Source of the DNA: Pelagihabitans sp963760375
GTDB lineage: Bacteria; Bacteroidota; Bacteroidia; Flavobacteriales; Flavobacteriaceae
DNA length: 64,000 nucleotides
Reading direction: 5' to 3'
Assembly (NCBI GenBank): GCA_963760375.1
Contig: CAVXCS010000005.1
Span: 248,001-312,000, forward strand
In this document: one piece after another, positions 26,948 through 36,551 of the stretch
How the letters are laid out: the number at the start of each line of letters is the position of its first letter
Position numbering within the stretch: the first letter of the stretch is position 1
Program-made: the position numbers and the translations under genes
Notes under the pieces: model-generated
What the model was told of the DNA's origin: nothing
Databases searched by the model: none
What the model saw: only the letters and a program-made list of their open reading frames with translations

Positions 26948-29248
26948 TTAATAAACAAAAACCGTAAAGTGCCAATTTGCATCCACAGGTGCTCCACCCG
27001 AATTCGTAATGTTGACCCTAAAGTTGGTGGGACTTTGGCTAGATATAAAAATTTCCCTACCAGGCGATTGAACGCTCAATTGTATAATATATGCCGAACC
27101 ATAATTTCCAGGTAAAGTAATGGTATAGTCACCAAGCGCGATTCGGGCAGAGGTAAATCCCGTTGATATGCTATATGGGAAAACGGAACTTCCGGCTGAA
27201 CCGATCCGACCGATACCAAGAACTGTGGCTGCCGGGGCCGGCCGTGGTTCCCAACTCACCGTTCCACCAACTGTGGTCAGTACTTCGCCGTCGACTCCGG
27301 GAGCTATTTTGGCTTCTGTTACCGCTTCGTCAGCTAGTCGTGTGGTATCAATGCCTCCCAATTTCACGGAATGTTCGTTGCCCAAGGTGCCATCACCCGT
27401 AATTGTCACATTATCGACCAATACGGTGGCCGGATCTCCTTGCGGCCCCTGCGGACCCGGATCTCCTTGTGGTCCTTGCGGACCGGTAAGGTCGGAGGTG
27501 GTGAAGGATGACCCGTCGGTGAAGTTCAGGGTAAAGGTCCCGTCGCCGTTGTCGTCGGTGGAGGCGATGCCGTTGCCGTCCGCGCCGTTTGTTCCATTGG
27601 TTCCGTTCGTTCCATTGGTTCCGTTCGTACCGTTCGCACCTGCAGGACCCGTGGCCCCCATCGGACCGGTAAGGTCGGAGGTGGTGAAGGAAGACCCGTC
27701 GGTGAAGTTCAGGGTAAAGGTCCCGTCGCCGTTGTCATCGGTGGAGGTGATGCCGTTCCCGTCCGTACCGTTCGTTCCATTGGTTCCGTTCGTGCCATTG
27801 GTTCCGTTCGTACCGTTCGCACCTGCAGGGCCCGTGGCCCCCATCGGACCGGTAAGGTCGGAAGTGGTGAAGGAAGACCCGTCGGTGAAGTTCAGGGTAA
27901 AGGTCCCGTCGCCGTTGTCGTCGGTGGAGGCAATCCCGTTGCCGTCCGCACCGTTAGTTCCATTGGTTCCGTTTGTTCCGTTCGCACCTGCAGGGCCCGT
28001 AGCACCCATCGGACCGGTAAGGTCGGAGGTGGTGAAGGAAGATCCGTCGGTGAAGTTCAGGGTAAAGGTCCCGTCGCCGTTGTCGTCGGTGGAGGTGATG
28101 CCGTTGCCGTCCGCGCCGTTTGTTCCATTGGTTCCGTTCGTTCCATTGGTTCCGTTCGTACCGTTCGCACCTGCAGGACCCGTGGCCCCTATCGGACCGG
28201 TAAGGTCGGAGGTGGTGAAGGAAGACCCGTCGGTGAAGTTCAGGGTAAAGGTCCCGTCGCCGTTGTCATCGGTGGAGGTGATGCCGTTCCCGTCCTTACC
28301 GTTCGTTCCATTGGTTCCGTTCGTTCCATTGGTTCCGTTCGTACCGTTCGCACCTGCAGGACCTGTGGTCCCCATCGGACCGGTAAGGTCGGAAGTGGTG
28401 AAGGAAGACCCGTCGGTGAAGTTCAGGGTAAAGGTCCCGTCGCCGTTGTCGTCGGTGGAGGCAATCCCGTTCCCGTCCGCGCCGTTCGTCCCGTTCGTTC
28501 CATTGGTCCCGTTCGTTCCGTTTGTTCCGTTCGCACCTGCAGGGCCCGTGGCACCCATCGGACCGGTAAGGTCGGAGGTGGTGAAGGAAGATCCGTCGGT
28601 AAAGTTCAGGGTAAAGGTCCCGTCGCCGTTGTCGCTAGAGGAGGCGATGCCGTTGCCGTCCGTACCGTCCGTCCCATTTGTTCCGTTTGTTCCGTTTGTT
28701 CCATTGGTTCCGTCCACTCCATCCGTACCGTCAATACCGTCGGTTCCATCTGTTCCTGGAATGCCCTGAGGTCCCTGTGGTCCAGGGTTACCTTGTATAC
28801 CTTGCGGCCCTTGAGCTCCGGGCGCTCCGTCAATACCATCGGCACCATCGCCACCGCCAGGCCCTTGAGGTCCTGTGAGATCTGAAGAAGTGAACGACGT
28901 GCCATCCGAATAATTGACGGTAAATGTGCCGTTACCGTTATTTACTATTGATTCAATGCCTTTTCCATCGGAAACCGAATTGGAACAAAGATTTATCCAA
29001 TTATTTCCGTCATAATAATGAACACACTGGGTATCGGTATTATATATTAGAGCACCGTTCAAGGGTGTAATCGATCCCATTTCCGAATTGGTGAGCCTGG
29101 TAAGAACCATCACTTTGGTAGAACTTTCCAATTCGAGGAGAGAACTTGGGTCTATGACATTCAAATCGTCGCCTATTTTTACCTGGGCATCAAGATGGCC
29201 AACTAGAAGACAAAACGAAATGAATATGAAAATCCTTACTTTATTCAT
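26948..29248 (-). CDS. collagen-like/beta repeat surface protein of module 2
   Basis: This 766-residue intact protein has a signal peptide (MNKVRIFIFISFCLLVGHLDAQ) and the shared N-terminal domain (LLELESSTKVMVLTRL, IYNTDTQCVHYYDGNNW). Eight NGDGTFTLNFTDGSSFTTSDLT-type beta units follow, the first divergent, separated by collagen stretches GPMGATGPAGANG(TNG)n. After the repeats come KLGGIDTTRLADEAVTEAKI, LTTVGGTVSWEP, which resembles a chaperone-less tail-fibre hinge, and a C-terminal beta domain ending FTVFVY. Unlike the other two repeat proteins it does not end in WLQSDGT. No T9SS domain is visible. The start at 29248 is chosen because it begins the signal peptide. Confidence 0.88.
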   Translation of the reverse strand: MNKVRIFIFISFCLLVGHLDAQVKIGDDLNVIDPSSLLELESSTKVMVLTRLTNSEMGSITPLNGALIYNTDTQCVHYYDGNNWINLCSNSVSDGKGIESIVNNGNGTFTVNYSDGTSFTSSDLTGPQGPGGGDGADGIDGAPGAQGPQGIQGNPGPQGPQGIPGTDGTDGIDGTDGVDGTNGTNGTNGTNGTDGTDGNGIASSSDNGDGTFTLNFTDGSSFTTSDLTGPMGATGPAGANGTNGTNGTNGTNGTNGADGNGIASTDDNGDGTFTLNFTDGSSFTTSDLTGPMGTTGPAGANGTNGTNGTNGTNGTNGKDGNGITSTDDNGDGTFTLNFTDGSSFTTSDLTGPIGATGPAGANGTNGTNGTNGTNGTNGADGNGITSTDDNGDGTFTLNFTDGSSFTTSDLTGPMGATGPAGANGTNGTNGTNGADGNGIASTDDNGDGTFTLNFTDGSSFTTSDLTGPMGATGPAGANGTNGTNGTNGTNGTNGTDGNGITSTDDNGDGTFTLNFTDGSSFTTSDLTGPMGATGPAGANGTNGTNGTNGTNGTNGADGNGIASTDDNGDGTFTLNFTDGSSFTTSDLTGPQGPQGDPGPQGPQGDPATVLVDNVTITGDGTLGNEHSVKLGGIDTTRLADEAVTEAKIAPGVDGEVLTTVGGTVSWEPRPAPAATVLGIGRIGSAGSSVFPYSISTGFTSARIALGDYTITLPGNYGSAYIIQLSVQSPGREIFISSQSPTNFRVNITNSGGAPVDANWHFTVFVY
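27481..28640 (-). repeat. 183-bp tandem repeat in the module-2 gene
   Basis: The marker sequence gaccggtaag recurs at 27481, 27664, 27847, 28012, 28195, 28378 and 28561, giving spacings of 183, 183, 165, 183, 183 and 183 bp. Each unit encodes one beta unit plus one collagen segment of 61 residues. The 165-bp unit lacks two Gly-Thr-Asn triplets. All spacings are multiples of 3, so the frame is kept. Confidence 0.95.
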
Positions 29249-29470
29249 TAATCCAGTTTTGTGCAAACTAGACCTTAAGCACTTAACCCGAAAAAATATG
29301 TTGTAGGTTTATGGGGTTTAGGTGGTGAAGAAGGAGAATCTTGTAGTATAATATTTTAAGACAATCTGTAAAAACGTTTCAATAATAAGCATTTTGTCGT
29401 ATAAAAGATGCTTTTTAACGATCAATTTCAGATTGAAATATAATTCAGGGATAACCCCTAAAATTTGGTT

Positions 29471-30620
29471 TTAGCGATCTGCCAGATATAAAAATCCTTG
29501 AAATTCAAGATCAAGGTCGTACAGGGATGCGATATAGTAGTATACCCCTTGTGGGAGTCCGGCTTCCCGATTCATGATCACCGTACCTGAGTTGGCAATT
29601 CCCGTAAATTGGTCGGTGTAATTGGCCTGTTCAAACACTTTTAGTCCCAACCGGTTGAAGATCCGTACCAAATTATTGGGAGATTGTTCCAGTTCCGGGA
29701 TTTCCAGATAGTCGTTGATACCATCGCCATTGGGCGTGACCAGGTAATTGTCGAGGGCAAGCAGTTCCGTCGGCTCGCCAAGGGCACCAAAAGTAATTGC
29801 TTCGTAATCGTTCGGCACGAAGGCCAGGGAGGTGGTAAAACCGTCCTCCAAGCGTGCCCGTGGAACCCGAACTCCCGAGGCTTACCCATTGGTTCGCGGC
29901 CTTGCTAAAGCCCACAGGGGTGATGGCATTGACATCATCGGTGAGGGCGGCCATGTCGCTGGACAGGTTCCAGCTGATCTGGATGGTGGAGGCCAAATTG
30001 CCCTCCAACCGCCAGAATTCCCGGGTGCTGACGGGCCCCAATTGGGCCGGTTTGCTGTCGGTGTCGAAATTGGCGTCAATGGACACCGGACTATTGGGAT
30101 TTTCGGAAAAATAGGCACATTGGGCAAAGACGTTCACGCCTGCAGAATTCAATATCAGGGGCCGCAATTGGGTTTCATCGCCTACGGGAAAGGTAAAATT
30201 TTGCTGTTGGGCAACCGCGGCATAGCCATCGACCTTGTTGGTGTTGCCTTCACCATTGTAGAAGGCAGCGGACAAAAACTGAAGATTGATGTTCGGGTCG
30301 GCCCTGGGGCTGAAGACATTCCCCAACACAAAATTGGCGTTGTTGGTGAGGTTCACCGGGGTACCCAGAAGGGTGGCCCCCAGGGTGGCGAACTCCACGT
30401 CGTTGAAGGTAGGGGCAAAGGCCCCGATGACATTGAGGTCGGTCTCGCTGTAAAAGCCCACCAGGCCCTGGTTTTCGTCGAAAATGCCGTCGTTGATCAG
30501 GTCGGTATGGAAACCCATTTGCCCATCGGTATGCACCCTGAGGTTGCCCGTGTTGTACAGGGCGGTTTGGGCTTGTATAAACCCACCAACCAGGAGTACT
30601 ATGTAAAGTGTTTTGTTCAA
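29471..30620 (-). pseudogene. T9SS type B sorting domain protein, partner of module 3, with one frameshift
   Basis: Correcting one extra base gives 382 residues, matching the 380-residue paralogues. The start is TTG at 30620 (encoding MNKTLYIVLLVGGFIQAQ), three bases after the upstream gene's stop; no ATG is available. Shared motifs are TGNLRVHTDG, GFHTDLINDGIFDENQGLVGFY, FPVGDETQLRPLIL, EFWRLEGNLASTIQISWN and NQWVSLGS. At 29841-29853 the frame shifts after STGTL, and the T9SS domain (YLVTPNGDGINDYLEI, VRIFNRLGLKVFE, GVYYYIAS) continues in the other frame. As sequenced, the exported signal domain would be lost. Confidence 0.85.
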
Positions 30621-30623
30621 ATT

Positions 30624-33600
30624 TTATTTGATCAATTGCCAATCAGTGCCATCGCTTTGCAGCCAAATCACCCCTCCGTTGAGGGTAGTAAAAACTGGAT
30701 TCCCGTCATAATCGATATAGGGGATATTCAAGGTCGTTGCCGCCCCACCCAGGTCTTTGATGACCAAGATCTGTCCGGTATTGGCCACAGCCCCCGGTAA
30801 ACTCAATTGGTTTACGGTGGCCTCCAAAATGACGGTATGGTCGTTTTCGGCAAGAGCCACTTTGGGGTCTGAAACGCGACGAATCGCACTGAAACTAGTT
30901 AAATTTGCTTTAAGTGGATTTGTAACCGGAGTATACCATTCTACTGCTCCTCCATTGGTTCTTAGAATTTGATCTTGAGCACCAGGTTGAATTTTCGCCG
31001 GAGTAACGGCCTCATTGATAATTTCACCAGACCCAACGGCATTATCCTCTATTTCAGATTGCCCAACTGCATCAATACGAATTTCAGAAGCATCCACCGA
31101 ATCTGCATCCAAATCTGAAGCGGTTATAGAACCATCGACAATTGCACCACCCGCACCCCCTGAAATTGCGCCATCGGCAATCAATGGTGCTGTAATGCCC
31201 CCATTGGCAATACCTAATGGGGTACCCACCCGGCCATCACCGGTCAAAGGCGAAACTGCTGTCACTATTGCACCGGTTACTGTAAGAATATAAGGATCGC
31301 CTGCAGTGCCTGTTCCAGCTACTGTAATCGTTCCGCTATCATCGATTATGGTCTCTGATCCATCGGCCCCGCCAAGGCTTGTGAGCACGTAGGGATCACC
31401 GGCCGTTCCCGTTCCTGCGACGGTGACCGTTGGACTCGCATTGATCACGGTCTCAGACCCGTCGGAAGTATCCGCACTTGTGAGGACATATGGATCTGCC
31501 CCCGTCCCTGTGCCCGTCACGGTTACGGTCGGGCTACCATTGACGATGGTCTCGGATCCATCGGCCCCTCCAAGGCTTGTGAGCACGTAGGAATCACCGG
31601 CCGTTCCCGTTCCTGCGACGGTGACCGTTGGACTCGCATTGATCACTGTTTCAGAGCCATCCGAGGTATCGGCACTGGTGAGGACATATGGACTCTGCCC
31701 CCGTCCCTGTGCCCGTCACGGTTACGGTCGGGCTACCGTTGACGATGGTCTCGGATCCATCGGCCCCTCCAAGGCTTGTGAGCACGTAGGAATCACCGGC
31801 CGTTCCCGTTCCTGCGACGGTGACCGTTGGACTCGCATTGATCACGGTCTCAGACCCGTCGGAAGTATCCGCACTTGTGAGGACATATGGATCTGCCCCC
31901 GTCCCTGTGCCCGTCACGGTTACGGTCGGGCTACCGTTGACGATGGTCTCGGATCCATCGGCCCCTCCAAGGCTTGTGAGCACATAGGAATCACCGGCCG
32001 TTCCCGTTCCTGCGACGGTGACCGTTGGACTCGCATTGATCACTGTTTCAGAGCCATCCGAGGTATCGGCACTGGTAAGGATGTATGGATCACCTGATGT
32101 TCCCGAACCGGCCACTGTAACCGTGGCGCTTCCGTTGACGATGGTCTCTGAGCCATCGGCCGCACCAAGGCTTGTGAGCACATAGGGATCACCGGCCGTT
32201 CCCGTTCCTGCGACGGTGACCGTTGGACTCGCATTGATCACTGTTTCAGAGCCATCCGAGGTATCGGCACTGGTAAGGATGTATGGATTACCTGAGGTTC
32301 CCGAACCGGCCACTGTAACCGTGGCGCTTCCGTTGACTACAGTCTCAGAACCATCGGCAACTAGCGAGGTTAAAACATAAGGGTCGGCAGTGGTTCCCGT
32401 TCCGGCAACGGTCACGGTCGCACTGGGAGTGATTACTGTCTCAGAACCATCAGCGGCGACAGTGGTAAGCACGTATGGGTCAGCCGTAGTTCCCGTACCC
32501 GTAACTCCTATTGTTGAACTTATCGGGTCGATAATCGTTTCAGAACCATCCAGTCCTGAAATTGCAGTGTTAAGTTCTGTATCTGTCGCAAACACAGGAT
32601 CTAAATCAAGAGGGAAAGTATTTCCTGCTTCCAGAATATTTATTTGGGTACCCGTTAAAGTAAAATCGGTAATCAATTCATCATTGGGATCGGCTGCACC
32701 TGCAAGTAGAATGGCCGCGGTAAGCTCGTCCTTTAATTCTTCGATCGCCGCCTGTGTATTCGTGGAACCTAAGGTGAGATAGGGGGCGAACAGGACATCC
32801 GCCGCCGTAGGGGTTCCCCCTGTCGGGATCCAAGCCACAATCCCGGCCGGAGTTGTCACCAACATATAATCGGTGGCCGGTGCCGGGGCCAACGGTTGTA
32901 TCTTGGCGGTGGTGATGGCCCCATCGGCAACCTCAAATTCGTTACCGGTCGTGCCATCTCCCACAATGGTAAGTTGATCGGCCAATTCTGTGGACCCGGC
33001 CCCCCCGGCGAGGGCACTTAGATCCACGGTCGCGGATGTACCATCTTCGATATCGATCTGTAAAATATTGCCAGGCCCCAAGGTGGCACCTGTCAAATTT
33101 TGATCATCAGTACCCGTACCAGTCAGTGCGCTAAGATCAACAGTCGCCGAAGCGCCATTTTCTATATCGATCTGTAATATATTCCCCGGCAAAAGTGTGG
33201 CCCCGGTCAGATCTTGTTCATCGGTCCCAGTACCGCTCAGTGCGCTAAGATCGACGGTGGCAGGGTTGCCATTTTCAATACTGATCTCTAAAACGTTTGC
33301 AGGGCTTAAGGTTGCCCCTGTTAAATTTTGATCATCGGAGCCCGCATTGTTGAAAACCGATAAATCAACGGTATTGCTTCCAGTTATGCTCAAGAGGTTG
33401 CCATTGAGCCCCAAGCTTTGTATTTCATTGTTGGCATTGGTGTCTCCATCGGCCGAGATGGCAGCGGTATTCCCCGCAATGGCATCGACCAGGGGCTGCT
33501 GGTCAAAAAACGCCCCGCCGTTATCGGTGATGTCATTGGCGGCATCTGCGCTCACCACGTTGGCGGCCGTTATAAAACCGGCATCGTTGATCAAACTGCC

Positions 33601-34128
33601 CAGGGTGACCTCATCGGTGTCCAAGGCCTCGAGGCCCACCGCATTTTCCGATAATTTGTCGCGGTTCACCGAATTATCGGCCAGCTTGTTGGGCCCGATC
33701 GAATTGTTCTGGATGTCGACCCCGTTCACGCCCCCGTCCACGATCTGTTCGCTGCGGATACTGTTGGGGGCCACTTCCAGATTATTGCCGTCCGCAGTAG
33801 GGGTCAGTACGATGGTACTCAGGCTGTTCACGATGGGTTCGGTGGTGATGGCCACGTTGCCTTCCACACAGAGGTTCACCCAAGCCGCCCCGTTGTAATA
33901 ATGCACGCAGCCCAGGTCGGTATTGTATACCAAGGCGCCTACACTGGGCGCGATGGCCTCCATCTGGGCGGTGGTCACCCGGGTGATGATCAGGGTCCTG
34001 GTGGTGCTCTCGAGCTCCAGAACCGCCGAGGGGTCTATGTTTTGGGGATTGTCCCCAATTTTTACCTGCCCGAAGGCGGCAAGGGAGACAAACAAAACGA
34101 TGAACAATGATAATCCCAGTGTTCTCAT
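30624..34128 (-). pseudogene. long beta-repeat surface protein of module 3, with one frameshift
   Basis: Correcting one inserted base gives about 1167 residues. A signal peptide (ending VSLAAFGQ) is followed by the shared N-terminal domain (VLELESTTRTLIITRV, VYNTDLGCVHYYNGAAW). Next come an alpha/beta segment NSIGPNKLADNSVNRDKL and roughly 40-residue DDQNLTGATLSPANVLEI repeats. A 33-residue DGSETVINASPTVTVAGTG repeat array follows. The end is QILRTNGGAVEWYTP and WLQSDGTDWQLIK, like module 1. The shift lies near 31692, where one repeat pair is 199 instead of 198 bp. It resembles phage-tail-like or fibre proteins of Bacteroidota; no T9SS domain was found. Confidence 0.82.
31430..32300 (-). repeat. 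198-bp tandem repeat in the module-3 gene
   Basis: The marker tggactcgca occurs at 31431, 31629, 31828 and 32026, giving spacings of 198, 199 and 198 bp. Each 198-bp unit encodes two alternating 33-residue repeats (SETVINASPTVTVAGTG and SETIVNGSPTVTVTGTG). The single 199-bp unit holds the frame-breaking extra base. Confidence 0.95.
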
Positions 34129-34403
34129 AAACTAAGATTTTGGCCTTTTAAAGTAAAGGGGACCGGACCAACAAAAATAAGATTATCTTGCTACCTACCT
34201 ATCAAAAAAGGGTAAATTGAATTTGGTTTAAGGTGAACGGGGACCTATCTTCGGTGAACGGTTTTCCAAAGGTTGGGCCTGTACCTGAAAAAGCCTTGCA
34301 ATCGCTAAAAAGGATGATCCGACAGCCGGGTTGTAAGACAAATTAACAAAAGTTTAGTGGTGCGTTTTTTTTTATGACGTTAACTTGTATTTTATTTATC
34401 CAT

Positions 34404-35162
34404 ATGAAAAGAATTCTGAATCTTACCTCTTTGATATTGCTCTTTCTTGTTGGGTCGACCGCGGTGCTACGGGCCCAGGACGACCGCGTTCTGTTGCGGG
34501 GCCAGGTGCTGTATCGCAGCGTGAACGTGCCCAATGAGAACGTGATCAACATCACCACCGAAAATGCTACGGCGACCGATGAAAACGGGCGTTTTGCCAT
34601 CTTGGTGAAAGTGGGGGACGAATTGGCCTTCTCCGCGGTCAACTACCAATTACAGGTGGTGAAGATCACCGACGACCTGCTCCAGAAAAACCGATTGGTA
34701 ATAGAGGTACAGGAAAAGGTCACCGAGCTCAGCGAAGTGGTGGTGACCCCGGAAGATCAGGCCAGGTTCTTGGAAATGCAGAACGAACAGTTCAAAAAAT
34801 ATGAATATGAGACCGACCGCTCGTCCGAAGTTGACAACATTGCCCTTTCCAGGGCCGAAAGGGGCATGACCGACGGCCTCAACTTCGTCAATATCTTTAA
34901 GGCACTGCTCAAGGCAAGCACCAACGACGATCCCGACAGAACGCCCTTAAAGGTCAGTGAGGTATTGCGACAGGTCTATGACGATGAGTTTTTCGTATTG
35001 GACCTGAAACTGAAACAGGATCAGATCGATGGGTTTTTGGCATACCTCGATACCAAGGCGCCCGAACGCTCCCTTTTGAAGAAAGACAACGAATTTCAAT
35101 TGATCGATTACCTGGTCACCAATAGCATGGCATATCTCAAGAGTTTGGATAGTGAAAAGTAA
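34404..35162 (+). CDS. secreted carboxypeptidase-regulatory-like domain protein
   Basis: This 252-residue protein has a signal peptide (MKRILNLTSLILLFLVGSTAVLRAQ), so the start at 34404 is chosen over 34374. A CarboxypepD_reg-like beta-sandwich follows (RGQVLYRSVNVPNENVIN, ATATDENGRFAILVKVGDELAFS, LSEVVVTP), as found at the N-terminus of TonB-dependent transporters but without a barrel here. The remaining alpha-helical part has no known motif. It overlaps the next gene by 11 bp and starts a four-gene plus-strand cluster. The function is unknown; an envelope role is inferred. Confidence 0.82.
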   Translation: MKRILNLTSLILLFLVGSTAVLRAQDDRVLLRGQVLYRSVNVPNENVINITTENATATDENGRFAILVKVGDELAFSAVNYQLQVVKITDDLLQKNRLVIEVQEKVTELSEVVVTPEDQARFLEMQNEQFKKYEYETDRSSEVDNIALSRAERGMTDGLNFVNIFKALLKASTNDDPDRTPLKVSEVLRQVYDDEFFVLDLKLKQDQIDGFLAYLDTKAPERSLLKKDNEFQLIDYLVTNSMAYLKSLDSEK

Positions 35163-35931
35163 TTGGGTCGTGATCGTGATGTTGCTGGCCTCAATATCGG
35201 CAAAGGCGCAGAACGTATTTTCCGAGAAACGGTTGGAGGGACGCGTATACAGCAATGATGGGGATGTGGCCGCCACCCACGTGTTGAACACCACAACGAA
35301 AAGAGCGACGATCACCGATGCCAACGGGAATTTTTCGATCAACGCCAAACTCAACGACACCCTGGTTTTTTCGGCGGTTCAGTACAAGCGTAAGGAAGTG
35401 TTGGTGACGCTTTCCTTATTGGAAAGCAAATTTTTCACCGTGCCCTTGGAGGAATCGGTCACCGAGTTGGATGAAGTGGTACTGATGCCCTATAACCTCA
35501 CCGGCGACATGTCGCGCGATGCCGATCGATTGCATACCGAACCCGCGGTGACCGCCTCGACCCTTGGGTTGCCCAATGCCTATGTAAAGCCCGTCACCAA
35601 GGCCGAAAGGGAGCTCTTTGCAGCGACTTCGAATCCATTCATGAGCTTCGACCCCCTGATCAATGCCATAACGGGGCGTACGAAACGATTGAAAAATCTG
35701 GTCAAGGTCGAAAAAAGTTATGCCAGGACCCTCCGTGTCAGGGAATTTTATATCGACTCCCTGATCACGGTAGATCTGAGGATCCCTCAGGATAAAATCT
35801 CGGATTTCATGTATTATTGTGAGGTAGACCCCAGTTTTCAAGCCTTGGTAGACACCCATGATCGGCTAAAGATCTGGGAATACATGACCAAAAGAAGTTT
35901 GTTGTACCGCCAAAACAACTCGCTCGACTGA
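35152..35931 (+). CDS. secreted carboxypeptidase-regulatory-like domain protein, paralogue
   Basis: This 259-residue protein starts with GTG at 35152 inside the end of the preceding gene (11-bp overlap). A signal peptide (ending SISAKAQ) and the same beta-sandwich layout follow: LEGRVYSNDGDVAATHVLN, ATITDANGNFSINAKLNDTLVFS and VTELDEVVLMPYNLTGD. The helical C-terminal part also parallels the upstream gene (KISDFMYYCE versus QIDGFLAYLD). It is probably a tandem duplicate; the function is unknown. Confidence 0.82.
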   Translation: MKSNWVVIVMLLASISAKAQNVFSEKRLEGRVYSNDGDVAATHVLNTTTKRATITDANGNFSINAKLNDTLVFSAVQYKRKEVLVTLSLLESKFFTVPLEESVTELDEVVLMPYNLTGDMSRDADRLHTEPAVTASTLGLPNAYVKPVTKAERELFAATSNPFMSFDPLINAITGRTKRLKNLVKVEKSYARTLRVREFYIDSLITVDLRIPQDKISDFMYYCEVDPSFQALVDTHDRLKIWEYMTKRSLLYRQNNSLD

Positions 35932-35990
35932 CAGCTTGATCTTGGCATATGAATTGTTATCCTATGATTGAAAATTTGCCCTTAAAACCG

Positions 35991-36488
35991 ATGCGCAAGA
36001 CCCTGCTCTTTTTATTGCTGCCCCTTTTCGCCTTTACGGTGGCCCATAAATTTTACATCAGTGTGACCAATGTGGGCTATTCCGACAAGGACAAAAGCCT
36101 GCAGATCACCTCACGGATCTTTATCGATGATATGGAGAAGGTGCTGATGGAAAGATATGATATCAAGGCCCAATTGGCCACTGAAGATGAGATGGAGGGT
36201 GCCAAAGGAATTATCGAGAAATATGTAAGGGCCAAATTCAAGGTCGAGGTCAACGGGCAATCGGTACCCTATGACCTACTGGCGATAAAATATGATTTCG
36301 ACGTGCTCATCTGTTACCTCGAAGTCCCCAATATCGATCTGCCAAAAACCACTTCCATCGAAATTCAAAACGATATCCTAACCGATGTTTTTGAGGAACA
36401 GCAAAATGTGGTGCATTTCAAGATCAAGGATACCAAAAAAAGTTTTGTGCTCATGCGAGATCGAAATAAAGGAATGTTAAACTTGTAA
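35991..36488 (+). CDS. DUF6702 family secreted protein
   Basis: This 165-residue protein starts at Met 35991, which directly begins a signal peptide (MRKTLLFLLLPLFAFTVA). The body (HKFYISVTNVGYSDKDKSLQ, TSRIFIDDMEKVL, FKIKDTKKSFVLMRD) matches the DUF6702 family, of unknown function, which often precedes M1 peptidase genes in Flavobacteriaceae. The frame continues upstream to 35949 without good reason to use it. It lies 63 bp before the M1 peptidase gene in the same direction. Confidence 0.85.
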   Translation: MRKTLLFLLLPLFAFTVAHKFYISVTNVGYSDKDKSLQITSRIFIDDMEKVLMERYDIKAQLATEDEMEGAKGIIEKYVRAKFKVEVNGQSVPYDLLAIKYDFDVLICYLEVPNIDLPKTTSIEIQNDILTDVFEEQQNVVHFKIKDTKKSFVLMRDRNKGMLNL

Positions 36489-36551
36489 CATTTTTTTAAA
36501 ATATCTGCATAAAAATCATAATTTCCCCGACTTCTAAAAATTAACGCAAAA

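Noticed and set aside
27168..28769. A 533-codon plus-strand frame opposite the module-2 repeats
   Set aside because: It repeats PFVPLVPFV and VRSEVVKEDPSVKF in step with the 183-bp coding repeat on the other strand; a shadow frame.
29388..29416. Hairpin AAGCAT...ATGCTT in the gap between modules 2 and 3
   Set aside because: The stem is only 6 bp and its T tract lies on the strand that carries no gene.
21405..32300. Tandem repeats that could be taken for a CRISPR array
   Set aside because: Repeats are contiguous, vary in frame-keeping multiples of 3, and encode protein; there are no unique spacers.
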